DNA from: Deltaproteobacteria bacterium
Lineage (GTDB): Bacteria; Desulfobacterota; DSM-4660; Desulfatiglandales; Desulfatiglandaceae
Length of the DNA: 64,000 nt
Direction of reading: 5' to 3'
Assembly (NCBI GenBank): GCA_021737785.1
Contig: JAIPDI010000016.1
Span: 32,267 to 96,266 of the forward strand
The position numbers were made by a program, and so were the translations under genes. The stretch's first letter is position 1. Each line of letters starts with the position of its first letter. Under the pieces are notes generated by a model. The model searched no databases. It had not been told where the DNA came from and saw nothing but the letters and a program-made list of their open reading frames with translations. Positions 45,968 to 55,635 of the stretch are shown here, piece by piece.

Positions 45968-46708
45968 ATGATTATCGAGACCATCGACCTCACCAAGCGA
46001 TACGGACGTCAGACAGCCGTGGACCGTCTCTCTCTCAGGATCAGGGATGGGGAGATCTTTGGATTCCTGGGGCCTAACGGCGCAGGTAAGACCACCACCC
46101 TCCTGATGCTCCTGGGCCTGACCCGCCCCTCGGGCGGTTCTGCAACGGTATGCGGCCTCAGCCCCTTCAGGATGGCCAGGGAGGTCAAGCGCCATGTGGG
46201 ATATCTCCCGGAGAATGTCGGTTTTTACGGGGATATGGATGCGGTGCAGAGTCTTGAATATGTGGCTGCCCTGAACGGCATCGGAAGCAGGGAGGCAAGT
46301 GAGAAGATCGACGATCTGTTGGAGTTGGTGGGTCTCAAGGGAAATGCACGCAAAAAGACCGGGGCATTTTCCCGGGGAATGAAGCAGCGGCTGGGCATTG
46401 CAGAGGTCCTTATGAAGGATCCGACGGTCCTCTTCCTTGACGAGCCGACCCTGGGTTTGGATCCGGAAGGGGCCATTCAGATGGTCGGCCTGATCCAGTC
46501 ATTAAACCAGACCAGAAACATCACCGTGCTCCTTTCATCACACAACCTCAGCCAGGTACAACGGATATCCCATCGCGTCGGGATCATGATCTCCGGCAGC
46601 CTGATCGCCGAGGGGTCGATTGACGCCCTGGCAAAGGAGTCGTTCGGGGTCGGTGAAAGGGAGTATTCCTTGGAAGAGGTCTATCTGAAGTACTTCCAGG
46701 AGGTATGA
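45968..46708 (+). CDS. ABC transporter ATP-binding protein
   Basis: About 246 residues from the ATG at 45968 (a TTG at 45956 is possible; neither has a strong ribosome-binding site). Walker A GPNGAGKTT, Q loop LPENVGF, signature FSRGMKQRLGIAE, Walker B VLFLDEPTLGLDPEG and H loop LSSHNLSQ. It belongs to the group of ATPases paired with ABC-2 permeases, as in GldA-like or NatA-like exporters. The stop is one base before the permease start codon. Together with the NEW3 protein it forms a transporter of unknown substrate. Confidence 0.95.
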   Translation: MIIETIDLTKRYGRQTAVDRLSLRIRDGEIFGFLGPNGAGKTTTLLMLLGLTRPSGGSATVCGLSPFRMAREVKRHVGYLPENVGFYGDMDAVQSLEYVAALNGIGSREASEKIDDLLELVGLKGNARKKTGAFSRGMKQRLGIAEVLMKDPTVLFLDEPTLGLDPEGAIQMVGLIQSLNQTRNITVLLSSHNLSQVQRISHRVGIMISGSLIAEGSIDALAKESFGVGEREYSLEEVYLKYFQEV

Positions 46709-46709
46709 T

Positions 46710-47669
46710 ATGCAGGGTCTGTATGCGGTGTTCAGGAAAGAGCTTCAGGATCAGCTGAGCAGTTACCGGTTTGTGATCCTCTTTGGGCTCATCGCCATGG
46801 TGAGCTTCATCACCAGCTACATGGCGGCCGTTCACATGAGAGAAAATCTGGAGGCCCTGGCTACCACGCAATTTCCGTTTCTGATGCTCTTCAGCACCCC
46901 CGGCGTCATGTTTTCCATGGTCCAGTTCGTGGCATTTTTCGGCCCTCTCATCGGCCTGGTGTCGGGCTTCGATGCCATTAACCGGGAAAGGGCACAGGGG
47001 ACCCTGATAAAGGTTATATCCCAACCTGTCTACCGCGATGCCGTGATCAACGGTAAATTCCTGGCCGGCGTGGCCACCATCGCCATTATGTTCACGGCCA
47101 TTCTCTTGGTTATATCCGGATTCGGCCTGGCCCTGGTCGGGGTAGTCCCCGGGATTGAAGAAATATGGCGGCTCATTATATACCTCCTCATCAGCATCTT
47201 CTACATTGCATTCTGGCTCGGCCTTTCCATCCTTTTCTCCATCCTCTTCAAGAGCATCGCCACCTCGGCCCTGGCCTCTGTTGCCCTCTGGATTTTCCTC
47301 TCTTTTTTCATATCCCTGGGGGCTGAGGTCGTTGCCAATACGGTTGCGCCGATCGATCGCCAGAACGAGTCGTCGCCTGAGGCGGTGCTGAAACATGCCC
47401 ATATCCAGGAAGCGGTGTCCCTCTTTTCTCCAATGATCCTCTACTCCAATGCCACGGCCACCATTATCGACCCTATGCGAAAAACGACCCGATCCATCAT
47501 ACTCATGGGCCCGATGGAGGAACTCCTCTCTGCCCGTTTTCAGAATCCCCTGGCTTTAGGGCAGAGTCTCCTGGTTGTCTTTCCCCATATTATTGCATTG
47601 ATTGCCATCACGGTTATCTGTTTTGCCATTTCATACACCGTATTCATGTTGCAGGAGGTCAGGACATAA
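46710..47669 (+). CDS. ABC-2 type permease
   Basis: 319 residues with six hydrophobic segments and a large external loop (about 60-95 and 215-260). The first segments match ABC-2 permeases (YRFVILFGLIAMVSF), and GFDAINRERAQGTLIKVISQPVYR is the coupling-helix region typical of this family. The ribosome-binding site GGAGG lies within the end of the ATPase gene. It is downstream of the NEW3 and ATPase genes in a three-gene unit. The transported substrate is unknown. Confidence 0.92.
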   Translation: MQGLYAVFRKELQDQLSSYRFVILFGLIAMVSFITSYMAAVHMRENLEALATTQFPFLMLFSTPGVMFSMVQFVAFFGPLIGLVSGFDAINRERAQGTLIKVISQPVYRDAVINGKFLAGVATIAIMFTAILLVISGFGLALVGVVPGIEEIWRLIIYLLISIFYIAFWLGLSILFSILFKSIATSALASVALWIFLSFFISLGAEVVANTVAPIDRQNESSPEAVLKHAHIQEAVSLFSPMILYSNATATIIDPMRKTTRSIILMGPMEELLSARFQNPLALGQSLLVVFPHIIALIAITVICFAISYTVFMLQEVRT

Positions 47670-48000
47670 GGGCAGTGCCTAAAGTGAGCTAAGGTCTGAA
47701 GTGGCTGAAAAAACTCTGAACCTCTGAACCCCAAACCTGGCGACCCATTGGGTTGCGGGCGCAGCCCGCGTTAGTACCTGGTCTTCTGTCATGAAAAACA
47801 AGAAAATATGGCCATCCTTGCACTGCACGCTTACCCTTCCGTCATTCCGGCAAGATTGCAGCCGGAATCCAGAAATACGGCGGACTGGATTCGGGCTAAG
47901 GGCATGCCGGAATGACGGGACAGCACACAGGCGTTTTGGTTGCGGTTATCCGCGTTAGGCACCTTATTTATATACACTTACTTTTCGGGGAGGTTTGCGT
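47670..48000. other. Intergenic stretch with palindromic repeat
   Basis: A 331-bp gap after the permease gene, dominated by the 80-bp palindrome at 47839-47918. No supported gene. Confidence 0.5.
47839..47918. repeat. Palindromic CGTCATTCCGG repeat
   Basis: Outer arms CCGTCATTCCGGC (47839-47851) and GCCGGAATGACGG (47906-47918) are exact inverted copies. Inner arms GCCGGAATCCAG and CTGGATTCGGGC also pair. This is a widespread type of bacterial dispersed palindrome (CGTCATTCC...GGAATGACG). It may also terminate the ABC operon, although no T-run is present. Confidence 0.75.
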
Positions 48001-48207
48001 ATGAACATCGAAGAGCTGATTTCAGGAAAAGGCGATGGCGAAAAGGTTCCTGTGGGGAAAGTCTCGCTCCCTGTCTCTGCCCTGAAAAAATTCGTCAGGG
48101 ACGGTTACCTTCACATCAAACCCTATGAATCGGAACATACCTTTTCCATGTGGGGAAAGACCTGCACCGGCTGTTTCAGCGAGCAGGAGGTGCTGGATCG
48201 GGGCTGA
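48001..48207 (+). CDS. Small hypothetical protein
   Basis: 68 residues. The ATG at 48001 has a strong GGGGAGG upstream; an in-frame start two codons earlier is less likely. The protein is MNIEELISG followed by a basic segment and two cysteines in KTCTGCFSEQEV, a CxxC that could bind a metal. I recognise no family. The 3' end overlaps the end of the convergent DUF6178-like gene by 32 bp. The strong ribosome-binding site supports it; the overlap and small size lower certainty. Confidence 0.55.
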   Translation: MNIEELISGKGDGEKVPVGKVSLPVSALKKFVRDGYLHIKPYESEHTFSMWGKTCTGCFSEQEVLDRG

Positions 48208-49909
48208 TGATGATGTAGGTGCTGAACCGCCGATCCAGGGCATTCGCCTGCATCCGTTCATATTCCCGGCAGAACCCCTCCCAGATTACTGGGAGCGTCT
48301 CTTTGAGGATGGCAGCGGCCTCGGAATCCCATCCCGAGGCGACGGCCATGAAGTCATTTACGAATACGTCTTCAAAAGCGGCCATCCGGTAGGGGGCGTG
48401 GTCATCTCCTGACCGGAGAAACCGGAAGAACTGTTTCGCCTCATCCAGGGAGATGCCTTCAAAAGAGGGGGTCAGGTCGAGAATCCACCTGGCCCATAGG
48501 GTAAAGAGAAGGGAGTGGAATATCAACTCAGGGGGACCGCCGGCCTCCTGACTGAAGGAATATCGGGTGGTCAAGTCCGCCAGCAATGCGTCGATCGCCA
48601 TCACCCGGTGAAGGAGGGTGCCGACCTCTGCCAATTCGGCATCGTGTTCAAAGTCCCTGTACTCGCCATCCCTTTGTTGTATGTCATAATACAAGGGCCG
48701 CTTCGCCACCAGACCTGAGAGGGGGTAGCCCCACGCTTCTCCCCAGAAATCAAAGCCCAACCCCTTTTGTCTGAACCAGCTTTTCTTGAGCCAGCGCTCC
48801 GCCTCCCACTTCATTCCCTGAGCCAACCCGAACCCGGCCCTGAAAAGAGACATCAAGGCGTTGTGTCTCAGGAGGGCCTCTGCGGCCCCGAGGTCCTCAC
48901 CACACATCCTTTCGAGAATGACATTCATATATCCTGCAGACTTCCTGCAGGTCTTTTTGAGAACATCCATGTCATGGATCGGGAGTCCGTCTGCAGAGAG
49001 AACCTGATTGCAGAGCCCGGCAAATTCCAGCCGGACCCGGTCGATAAAGCGGGCATCCGTAATCCCGGACAGGGTTTTTGTCAGGAGGCTCCGGCCCTCC
49101 ACAAAGAACAAAGGCAAATAGGGCGCCATATCAAGGACATCTTCATCCACATGGCCGACCCTTTGCGCTATCTGCGTATCCGACGTCAAGTCATCCGGCT
49201 GCAACGGGGCGTATACGGCCATGGCCTCTTCTTGAGGAAGAAACCCATGTTCGGCCAGGCGGATATTTTTCATCCGGTACATATCCTCCTCCAGTTCCGC
49301 GGGGAGGATCCCTGCCAGTCCCGAAAGGAAAGCCTGGTACTTGAGTAAATCCGCATCCGCCATGGTCCGGAGCATGGCCTGGATGGTTTCCATCCGGTCC
49401 GGGTCAGCTACCCTTATGTAAAAAAGCCCATCCAGGGTGACGAATCCCTCTTCGAAGTCATTGTCCTCATCTTCGTCCCTGATCGCCACCTGGATGTTTC
49501 GGAAGAGATAGTAATAGGCAAGGGACTGGCCATCCGTAAAGAGCCATCCGGTTAACCTCTCGGGATCGGCCAACTGAAGGCGACGGAGCCATTCAGAGGT
49601 CTCTTCCATGTCGAGACGATCTCTGTCCCATAATTCCAGATCCAGGAGGTACTGCCACTGCTCAATGGAGGCCAGCCGCAATAACTGGAGGGCCCCCTCT
49701 TCGCCCATCTTCTTTATCAGCCAGAAGAAATCCTCGCTCGGCAGGCGGTGAATCAATTGCCGGGGGGCCGGGTGTTCCAGGATACTGTTAATGACCACTT
49801 TATCCGGAAGGGTATGAAGATCCTTTAAGATGGAACCGGCATAAGCCTGGATGCTTTTATTCCCCGTCGTGCCCGCATCTGATGGGGCCTTGTTTTTCGA
49901 TTTTGTCAA
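48176..49909 (-). CDS. DUF6178-like family protein
   Basis: 577 residues, acidic and helical, no signal peptide or membrane segment. It starts with a low-complexity lead (MTKSKNKAPSDAGTTGNKS), then long regularly spaced helices with leucine-rich segments (LKYQAFLSGLAGILPAELEED, LLFTLWARWILDLTPSFE). The length and helical pattern fit DUF6178 proteins found mainly in Desulfobacterota. The function is unknown. It is alone on its strand and overlaps the small convergent gene at its 3' end. Confidence 0.75.
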   Translation of the reverse strand: MTKSKNKAPSDAGTTGNKSIQAYAGSILKDLHTLPDKVVINSILEHPAPRQLIHRLPSEDFFWLIKKMGEEGALQLLRLASIEQWQYLLDLELWDRDRLDMEETSEWLRRLQLADPERLTGWLFTDGQSLAYYYLFRNIQVAIRDEDEDNDFEEGFVTLDGLFYIRVADPDRMETIQAMLRTMADADLLKYQAFLSGLAGILPAELEEDMYRMKNIRLAEHGFLPQEEAMAVYAPLQPDDLTSDTQIAQRVGHVDEDVLDMAPYLPLFFVEGRSLLTKTLSGITDARFIDRVRLEFAGLCNQVLSADGLPIHDMDVLKKTCRKSAGYMNVILERMCGEDLGAAEALLRHNALMSLFRAGFGLAQGMKWEAERWLKKSWFRQKGLGFDFWGEAWGYPLSGLVAKRPLYYDIQQRDGEYRDFEHDAELAEVGTLLHRVMAIDALLADLTTRYSFSQEAGGPPELIFHSLLFTLWARWILDLTPSFEGISLDEAKQFFRFLRSGDDHAPYRMAAFEDVFVNDFMAVASGWDSEAAAILKETLPVIWEGFCREYERMQANALDRRFSTYIIISPDPAPPAR

Positions 49910-50152
49910 TGGATGAACCTCACCTGTATTCTGATTTGACTATTGCCTCCTCCGCAGTCGTAAATTCCCCGTAATGGGGTTGGGTAGAGCGGAGAGAAAC
50001 TCGATGCTTCATGCCTTACGGCTTACTCCATACTTCCTGCTCCTTGCGCCTCACACCTCTGTTATATTCTTGACAAAAAGGGAGGAGGGTGTCAAGGCTA
50101 TGGATCAGATTCAAGAATACCCGCAAGGATAATGAAGCTGGAGGCACCCACC

Positions 50153-50977
50153 ATGATAGATATTTCGACGATCGATTACTCGGTCCTGGACCGGCCTGAG
50201 ATCCTCATGTTTCTGTTTCATCCCCGGCCTGAAGGGGATGATTCCCGGACCCGACGCCGCGGAGAGGACCTGGTGATCCCGGTTGAAGGGGATGTTTCGG
50301 TGGGCGCTCGGTTCCATATGGGTGAGAAGGGGGCGCCCACTATCCTCTTTTTCCATGGAAACGGTGAAATCGTGGCAGATTATAACGACATGGGCCCGGT
50401 TTACAACCGGATCGGGGTCAATTTCCTGCCGGTCGATTATCGGGGATATGGTCGCTCAACCGGCCGGCCCACCATTACCGCCATGATGAGGGACTGCCAT
50501 ATCATCTTTGATTTCGCAAAGAATTGGCTTCGGGAAAAAGGCTGTCACGGGCCGTTCATTATAATGGGCAGGTCCCTGGGCAGCGCATCCGCCCTTGAGC
50601 TTGCCTCCCATTACAGAGACCGGATCGACGGCCTCATTGTCGAGAGCGGGTTCGCCTTTTCCGGGCCCCTTCTCCAGCTCCTGGGCGTTGACCTGAGGGC
50701 CATCGGTTTTGAAGAAGAGGCCGGTCTCGGGAATATAGAGAAGATCCGGAGGGTTGACAAACCCACCCTGATTATCCATGCAGAGCTGGACCACATCATT
50801 CCCTTTTCAGACGGGCAGGCCCTCTTCGACGCCTCCCCTGCGCAGGACAAGACCCTGCTCAAGATTGCCGGCGCGAATCATAATGATATCCTTATGCGGG
50901 GGCTTTCCGACTACATGGCCGCAATCGGCGCGCTCATCCGGAAGGTCACGCCTGAAACAGGAATCAGAGGTCTTTAG
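50153..50977 (+). CDS. Alpha/beta hydrolase
   Basis: 274 residues from the ATG at 50153, chosen because GGAGG lies eight bases upstream; the ATG at 50132 is too close to its own AAGGA. The hydrolase core has the oxyanion strand TILFFHGNGE, nucleophile elbow IMGRSLGSASAL (Ser), acid in IIHAELDHIIPF and histidine in GANHNDIL. Length and motifs resemble esterase/lipase-like hydrolases (YgjK/FrsA relatives). The physiological substrate is unknown. It converges on the PBP1A gene with a short gap. Confidence 0.88.
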   Translation: MIDISTIDYSVLDRPEILMFLFHPRPEGDDSRTRRRGEDLVIPVEGDVSVGARFHMGEKGAPTILFFHGNGEIVADYNDMGPVYNRIGVNFLPVDYRGYGRSTGRPTITAMMRDCHIIFDFAKNWLREKGCHGPFIIMGRSLGSASALELASHYRDRIDGLIVESGFAFSGPLLQLLGVDLRAIGFEEEAGLGNIEKIRRVDKPTLIIHAELDHIIPFSDGQALFDASPAQDKTLLKIAGANHNDILMRGLSDYMAAIGALIRKVTPETGIRGL

Positions 50978-51059
50978 ACTGAATAGACATCATCTCACCT
51001 TTTCCCAGCCAGTCCCCCACCCATTTATCCCAATCCCCTCAATCCCTGAATCCCGGTCA

Positions 51060-53471
51060 CTAATTTCTCGCCTCCAGGTCCATGTCAAATTGTGAAAATG
51101 ATCCCAGACTGGCAGACGCGGGTTTTGGAGAATAGGCCTCCGGCTGCGTCCCTTCGACAAAGGATTGAAATACGGTCTTCCGGGAATGCCGTCCGGCCAA
51201 CAGGCCCGTCTCTGTGTCGATCTTGGCAAAAACAACCCCATCGGGGACCTCAAAATCCCTGACCGGTTTTCCCTCAAGGACGGCGGACATGAAATCGAGC
51301 CATATGGGGCTTGCCGCCCTCGAACCGGTCTCACCGTCGCCCATCTCCCGTGAATCGTCATAACCGACCCAGACGCCGGTGACAAGGTCGGGCGTATATC
51401 CCAGGAACCAGGCGTCTCTGAGATCATTGGTGGTCCCGGTTTTTCCGGCAGCCGGTCGCTTGAGTGCCCGGATTCTCCAGCCCGTCCCTTCGGTGATAAC
51501 GGCCCTCAAGAGGTCGGTCATCACAAAAGAGGTCTCCCTGGAGATGACCTGTCGGGTTTCAGGCTGATTCTCTTCCAGGACCAAACCGTTACGGTCCACT
51601 ACCCGCTTGACAAAGATCGGCCTCACCAGCATGCCGGCATTGGCAAATACGGCATATGCCCGGGTGATTTCCAGCAGAGAAAGGCCGGAAGATCCCAAGG
51701 CCAGGGAGAGATCGGGCGCCAGTTCAGACTCAATCCCCATGTTCTTTGCATAGTCGATGGCATAGTCTATCCCGATTTTATTCAGGATCTTGACGGTAAT
51801 GACGTTTCGGGATTTGGCAAGGCCGGTCCTGACCAGCGTGGGCCCGTAGAATTTCTCCTTGTAATTTTTGGGTTTCCACGCTTCCCCTTCCGGGTTTCGC
51901 TTAGAAATATAGGGTGCATCCATGATAATGGTGGCCGGCGTCATCCCCTTATCGAGGGCCGCTGCGTAGATCAAGGGTTTGAAGGCGGATCCGGGCTGCC
52001 GCCGGGCCTGGACCGCCCGGTTGAACTGGCTGGCGCTGAAGTCCCGGCCGCCCACCAGGGTCTTCACCTCCCCGGTCTCAGGCGCCATGCAGACGATTGC
52101 CCCCTGCGCAAGGGGGACCTGCTCCAATGCAACCTCCCAGGAAAAATCTTCCTGTCCGGCAGGCCCTGGCTCTCCTTTTTTGACCTTGAGGTCGGCTGGG
52201 GTTCCGCCAATCTTTTTCAAGAGGCGAACCAGAACAACATCCCCGGGAGTCAACACTTGAGAGGGCTTTCTGGCCCTGGCCTCATAATAAGGGACCTCCT
52301 TGTCAGGCTTCCTGGCCCATTTCATCTCTTTCAGGGACAGCCGCGCCATTTCTTCACCGATATGGAGGGTCACGGTCCCTTTTTCGTCCTCCACCTTACC
52401 CACGAGCGCCTCGACCACACTCCCTGTTTCCGGGGGGGCCGATCGAAATTCCGTGGCGGCCTGTAGTCTGAAGTCTGCTGCCTCCTGGTCCGAAAGATGC
52501 CGCAACGGTCCCCGGTATCCTTCCCTCTTGTCTAACTCGGCCAGCCCCTTGTTGAGGGCGTCCCTGGCCTGGGTCTGCATATTCAGGTCCAGAGCGGTAT
52601 ACACCTTCAGCCCCCCTCTGTAGAGGGCGTCTTTCCCATATTTTTCAAGAAGATACTGTCTGACGTGCTCGGTAAAATAGGGGGCCCGTTCGAAGACGTT
52701 TTCGCCTCCCGAACGGATGTCGAGAGGGGTGTGTAAGGCCCTGTCGCATTCTTCTCGGGTGATCAGACCGTCCTCCTGCATTCTCTCCAGCACATAATTC
52801 TGCCGGGCCTTGGCACGTTCAAAATGGGCAACAGGCGAGTATCTGGCAGGGGCTTGAGGCAGGCCGGCCAAGAGTGCCGATTCAGCGAGGGTCAGGTCTT
52901 TGGCCGGCTTGTCGAAATAGGTCCTTGCAGCGGCCTCCACGCCATATGCCCCCTGACCCAGGTAGATCTGGTTGAGATACAGATACAGGATGTGAGACTT
53001 GGAAAACTCCTTTTCCACCTGGAGAGACAAAATAGCCTCCCTGACCTTTCTTCGGTAGGTCCGCTCCACATTCTTGAGGAGGAGGGACTTGGTAACCTGC
53101 TGGGTTATGGTGCTCCCCCCCTGCGTAATCCTGCCGCTGGTCAGGTTCTTAACAAAGGCCCTGAAAATGCCCTTGATGTCTACCCCTTCGTGTTGAAAAA
53201 ACCGGGAGTCCTCTGCCGCTACAAAGGCCTGGATCAGGTGTTCGGGCACCTGGTCCAGGGAGATAACCGTCCGTTTTTCTTCCCACAGTCTGCCGATGAC
53301 CTCGCCGTCATCGCTGAAGATCTCCGTAATGATCGGGGGCCGGTATTCTTTCACCGAGCCGATGTACGGAAGGTTACTGGACCAGATGTACCAAAAATAG
53401 GCCCCGGTACAGAGGGCGACAAAGACCACTCCAAAAAGGCCCCACCCCAGGGCTTTAAAAAACGTTTTCAT
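51060..53471 (-). CDS. mrcA: Penicillin-binding protein 1A (bifunctional peptidoglycan synthase)
   Basis: 803 residues from the ATG at 53471 (AAGGA upstream; a GTG nine codons earlier is possible). An N-terminal membrane anchor (about 5-27) precedes the GT51 transglycosylase with catalytic Glu in AAEDSRFFQHEGVD and repeated motifs (TLAESALLAGLPQAP). The transpeptidase domain has the SxxK active site PGSAFKPLIYAAA, AKSRN and KTGTTN. It polymerises and cross-links murein. The OB-like insertion between the two domains is long, as in PBP1A. A degP gene lies upstream, divergently. Confidence 0.95.
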   Translation of the reverse strand: MKTFFKALGWGLFGVVFVALCTGAYFWYIWSSNLPYIGSVKEYRPPIITEIFSDDGEVIGRLWEEKRTVISLDQVPEHLIQAFVAAEDSRFFQHEGVDIKGIFRAFVKNLTSGRITQGGSTITQQVTKSLLLKNVERTYRRKVREAILSLQVEKEFSKSHILYLYLNQIYLGQGAYGVEAAARTYFDKPAKDLTLAESALLAGLPQAPARYSPVAHFERAKARQNYVLERMQEDGLITREECDRALHTPLDIRSGGENVFERAPYFTEHVRQYLLEKYGKDALYRGGLKVYTALDLNMQTQARDALNKGLAELDKREGYRGPLRHLSDQEAADFRLQAATEFRSAPPETGSVVEALVGKVEDEKGTVTLHIGEEMARLSLKEMKWARKPDKEVPYYEARARKPSQVLTPGDVVLVRLLKKIGGTPADLKVKKGEPGPAGQEDFSWEVALEQVPLAQGAIVCMAPETGEVKTLVGGRDFSASQFNRAVQARRQPGSAFKPLIYAAALDKGMTPATIIMDAPYISKRNPEGEAWKPKNYKEKFYGPTLVRTGLAKSRNVITVKILNKIGIDYAIDYAKNMGIESELAPDLSLALGSSGLSLLEITRAYAVFANAGMLVRPIFVKRVVDRNGLVLEENQPETRQVISRETSFVMTDLLRAVITEGTGWRIRALKRPAAGKTGTTNDLRDAWFLGYTPDLVTGVWVGYDDSREMGDGETGSRAASPIWLDFMSAVLEGKPVRDFEVPDGVVFAKIDTETGLLAGRHSRKTVFQSFVEGTQPEAYSPKPASASLGSFSQFDMDLEARN

Positions 53472-53779
53472 CCGCCATTTCCTTATAGACACTTTCACAT
53501 AAATAACTCTTGAACATTTAAAACATAGCTGTCTTTCAGTCCTGGATCAAGGAAATAATCGGGAGGCGCAAGGCGTGTGGTGTGCTGCGGAAGGATCATG
53601 GCGGCATTCATGAGCCGTCAGTCATGATTCATTATCCTGTAAATTCAGCCTCATTACCAACTTGTAATCATATGGAAAGGTTGAGGCAAGGGTTGCATGT
53701 TACGTTCCTCTCAACCTCAGCGGCGCGTGTTGTTGAGGTCCATGGATTTCACACGAGAGATTCTCAAGGAGGGCACAGA

Positions 53780-55246
53780 ATGAAAACAAGAAACACGTTC
53801 AGACGATTTTTATTGGGAAAGGCGGCAGCGGCGCTTATTATTCTCACGGCAGGGGTTTTTACTATTTCCGGCATTTACACGGTGCCGGAGACCCAGGCCG
53901 CGGCCAGGGACTTAGGGGCTGCGCCGGAGAGTTTCACCAGCCTGGCCGAGAAAAACAGCCCGGCCGTGGTAAACATCCGGGCGGAGAGAAACGGTAAGGG
54001 CGGAAACCCCATGATTCCGCATTTTAAAAGGGGGCCGATGCCCGAGGGTCAGGATCCCCTGCACGACTTCTTCGAAAAATTTTTCGGCGGGGCTCCGCAA
54101 AGGGAATACAGGCAGAGGAGTCTCGGGTCCGGGTTCATTATCGATAAGGAGGGTTTTATCGTCACCAACAACCATGTGGTGCAAGGGGCGGACAAGATCA
54201 AGGTGATTCTCAAGGATGGAAGGGAATTTGACGCCGAGGTAAAGGGCCGTGATGCCAATACGGATCTGGCCCTGATCAGGATAACGTCGGACAACGATCT
54301 CCCCGTAATCCAGTTGGGTGACTCGGATGCCCTGAAGATAGGGGAGTGGGTCCTGGCCATCGGCAATCCCTTCGGTCTGGAGCACACGGTAACATCCGGC
54401 ATCATCAGCGCCAAGGGACGGGTAATCGGATCGGGACCATATGACGATTTCATCCAGACCGATGCCTCCATTAATCCCGGAAACAGCGGCGGCCCGCTGA
54501 TCAATATGGAGGGGAAGGTGGTGGGCATCAATACCGCCATCATCGCCGGCGGACAGGGGATCGGCTTCGCCATCCCCGTGAACCTGGCCAAGGGAATCAT
54601 CACCCAGCTCAAAACCAAGGGCGAGGTGACCCGGGGCTGGTTGGGGGTAGGGATCCAGGACCTCTCCCAGGAACTGAAGGAATATTACGGCATCAAGGAT
54701 GGAGAGGGCGTCCTGGTCACCCAGGTCTTTCCGGGCGATCCGGCCGATAAGGCGGGTCTGAAGGTAGGGGATATCATCCAAAAGGTGAACGGCCAGAAGG
54801 TTGACAGCAGCAGGGAGTTGAGCCGGATGATCGCCGAGACCCCCGTGGGCCGGGGGGTGGAGATCCTGATTCTGCGCAAGGGGAGCAGCCAGACCTTTAA
54901 TGTCGCGCTTTCCAAAAGAGAAGACACGGAACGTGCGGATGCCGGCGCCACCCCCGATAAGACGCATGACTTCGGAATTGTCGTCGCCGATATCACGCCC
55001 GAGACCGCCCGTCAGTTCAACCTGAAGGATGCCGGAGGAGTTCTGGTGGTGGGCGTGGAACCGGACAGCAAGGGGCAAAAGGCCGGCATTCTTGAGGGAG
55101 ACATCATCCGGGAGATCAACCATAAATCAGTGGATGATGTAAAGGGGTATGAAGCGGAAATCGGAAAGATCAAATCCGGTGAAACGGTCTATCTCTACAT
55201 CCTGAGACCTAACAGAGGTTTCATGGTCATCAAATTCACCAAGTAA
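53780..55246 (+). CDS. degP: Periplasmic serine protease DegP/HtrA (two PDZ domains)
   Basis: 488 residues from the ATG at 53780 (AAGGAGGG just upstream); an open frame before it lacks a good start. A signal peptide (about 10-40) leads to the protease domain with His in TNNHVVQ, Asp in NTDLALI and Ser in NPGNSGGPL. Two PDZ domains follow (about 295-385 and 390-485). It is the periplasmic quality-control protease. A strong hairpin terminator lies at 55266-55325. It differs from the single-PDZ paralogue at 34231 and is probably the canonical DegP of this organism. Confidence 0.94.
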   Translation: MKTRNTFRRFLLGKAAAALIILTAGVFTISGIYTVPETQAAARDLGAAPESFTSLAEKNSPAVVNIRAERNGKGGNPMIPHFKRGPMPEGQDPLHDFFEKFFGGAPQREYRQRSLGSGFIIDKEGFIVTNNHVVQGADKIKVILKDGREFDAEVKGRDANTDLALIRITSDNDLPVIQLGDSDALKIGEWVLAIGNPFGLEHTVTSGIISAKGRVIGSGPYDDFIQTDASINPGNSGGPLINMEGKVVGINTAIIAGGQGIGFAIPVNLAKGIITQLKTKGEVTRGWLGVGIQDLSQELKEYYGIKDGEGVLVTQVFPGDPADKAGLKVGDIIQKVNGQKVDSSRELSRMIAETPVGRGVEILILRKGSSQTFNVALSKREDTERADAGATPDKTHDFGIVVADITPETARQFNLKDAGGVLVVGVEPDSKGQKAGILEGDIIREINHKSVDDVKGYEAEIGKIKSGETVYLYILRPNRGFMVIKFTK

Positions 55247-55635
55247 GCGCCCGCATAAAAAAGAAAGCCCGGCTGTCTCCGGCAGGAGAGACGTTAAAGA
55301 TCTGCCGGAGTCCGGGCTGTTCTTATTCCGGTATTTCTGCTAACATAATAGAAAACTCATCTCGCCTTAACAATATCTTAACAGAAAATTGCCAAATTGA
55401 TTTTTGCGAAACGGCTGTTTTTTCTGCGACGCATTGAGATAATAGATTTCTTGATGTGCGTTTGAGCGAACATTGCTTCCGGGCGGCCAGTCAAATCGAG
55501 ATGAAGGCTTCAATTATCATCTCGGTTTGCGGTGTGTCCATGAGGCCACGGGGACCTGACATAATGCCTTACGGCGTCACGACACACCGGAAGGCGAATA
55601 CTATAACCCAAAGAAGCCTTGTATGAGGGGAAATT
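55247..55635. other. Intergenic stretch after degP
   Basis: This gap holds the degP terminator and a second hairpin-flanked element around 55509-55590 whose core (TTTGCGGTGTGTCC, CCTTACGGCG) resembles the MITE family but lacks its termini. Otherwise no gene is supported. Confidence 0.4.
55266..55325 (+). terminator. Terminator after degP
   Basis: AGCCCGG pairs with CCGGGCT, and CTCCGGCAG with CTGCCGGAG, giving a long GC-rich stem. The following GTTCTTATT is only mildly T-rich. The stem is preceded by an A-rich run on the plus strand, so it may act in both directions. Confidence 0.7.

Noticed and set aside
53912..55123. Long antisense frame (403 codons) opposite degP
   Set aside because: It is explained by the high G+C codon use of degP.
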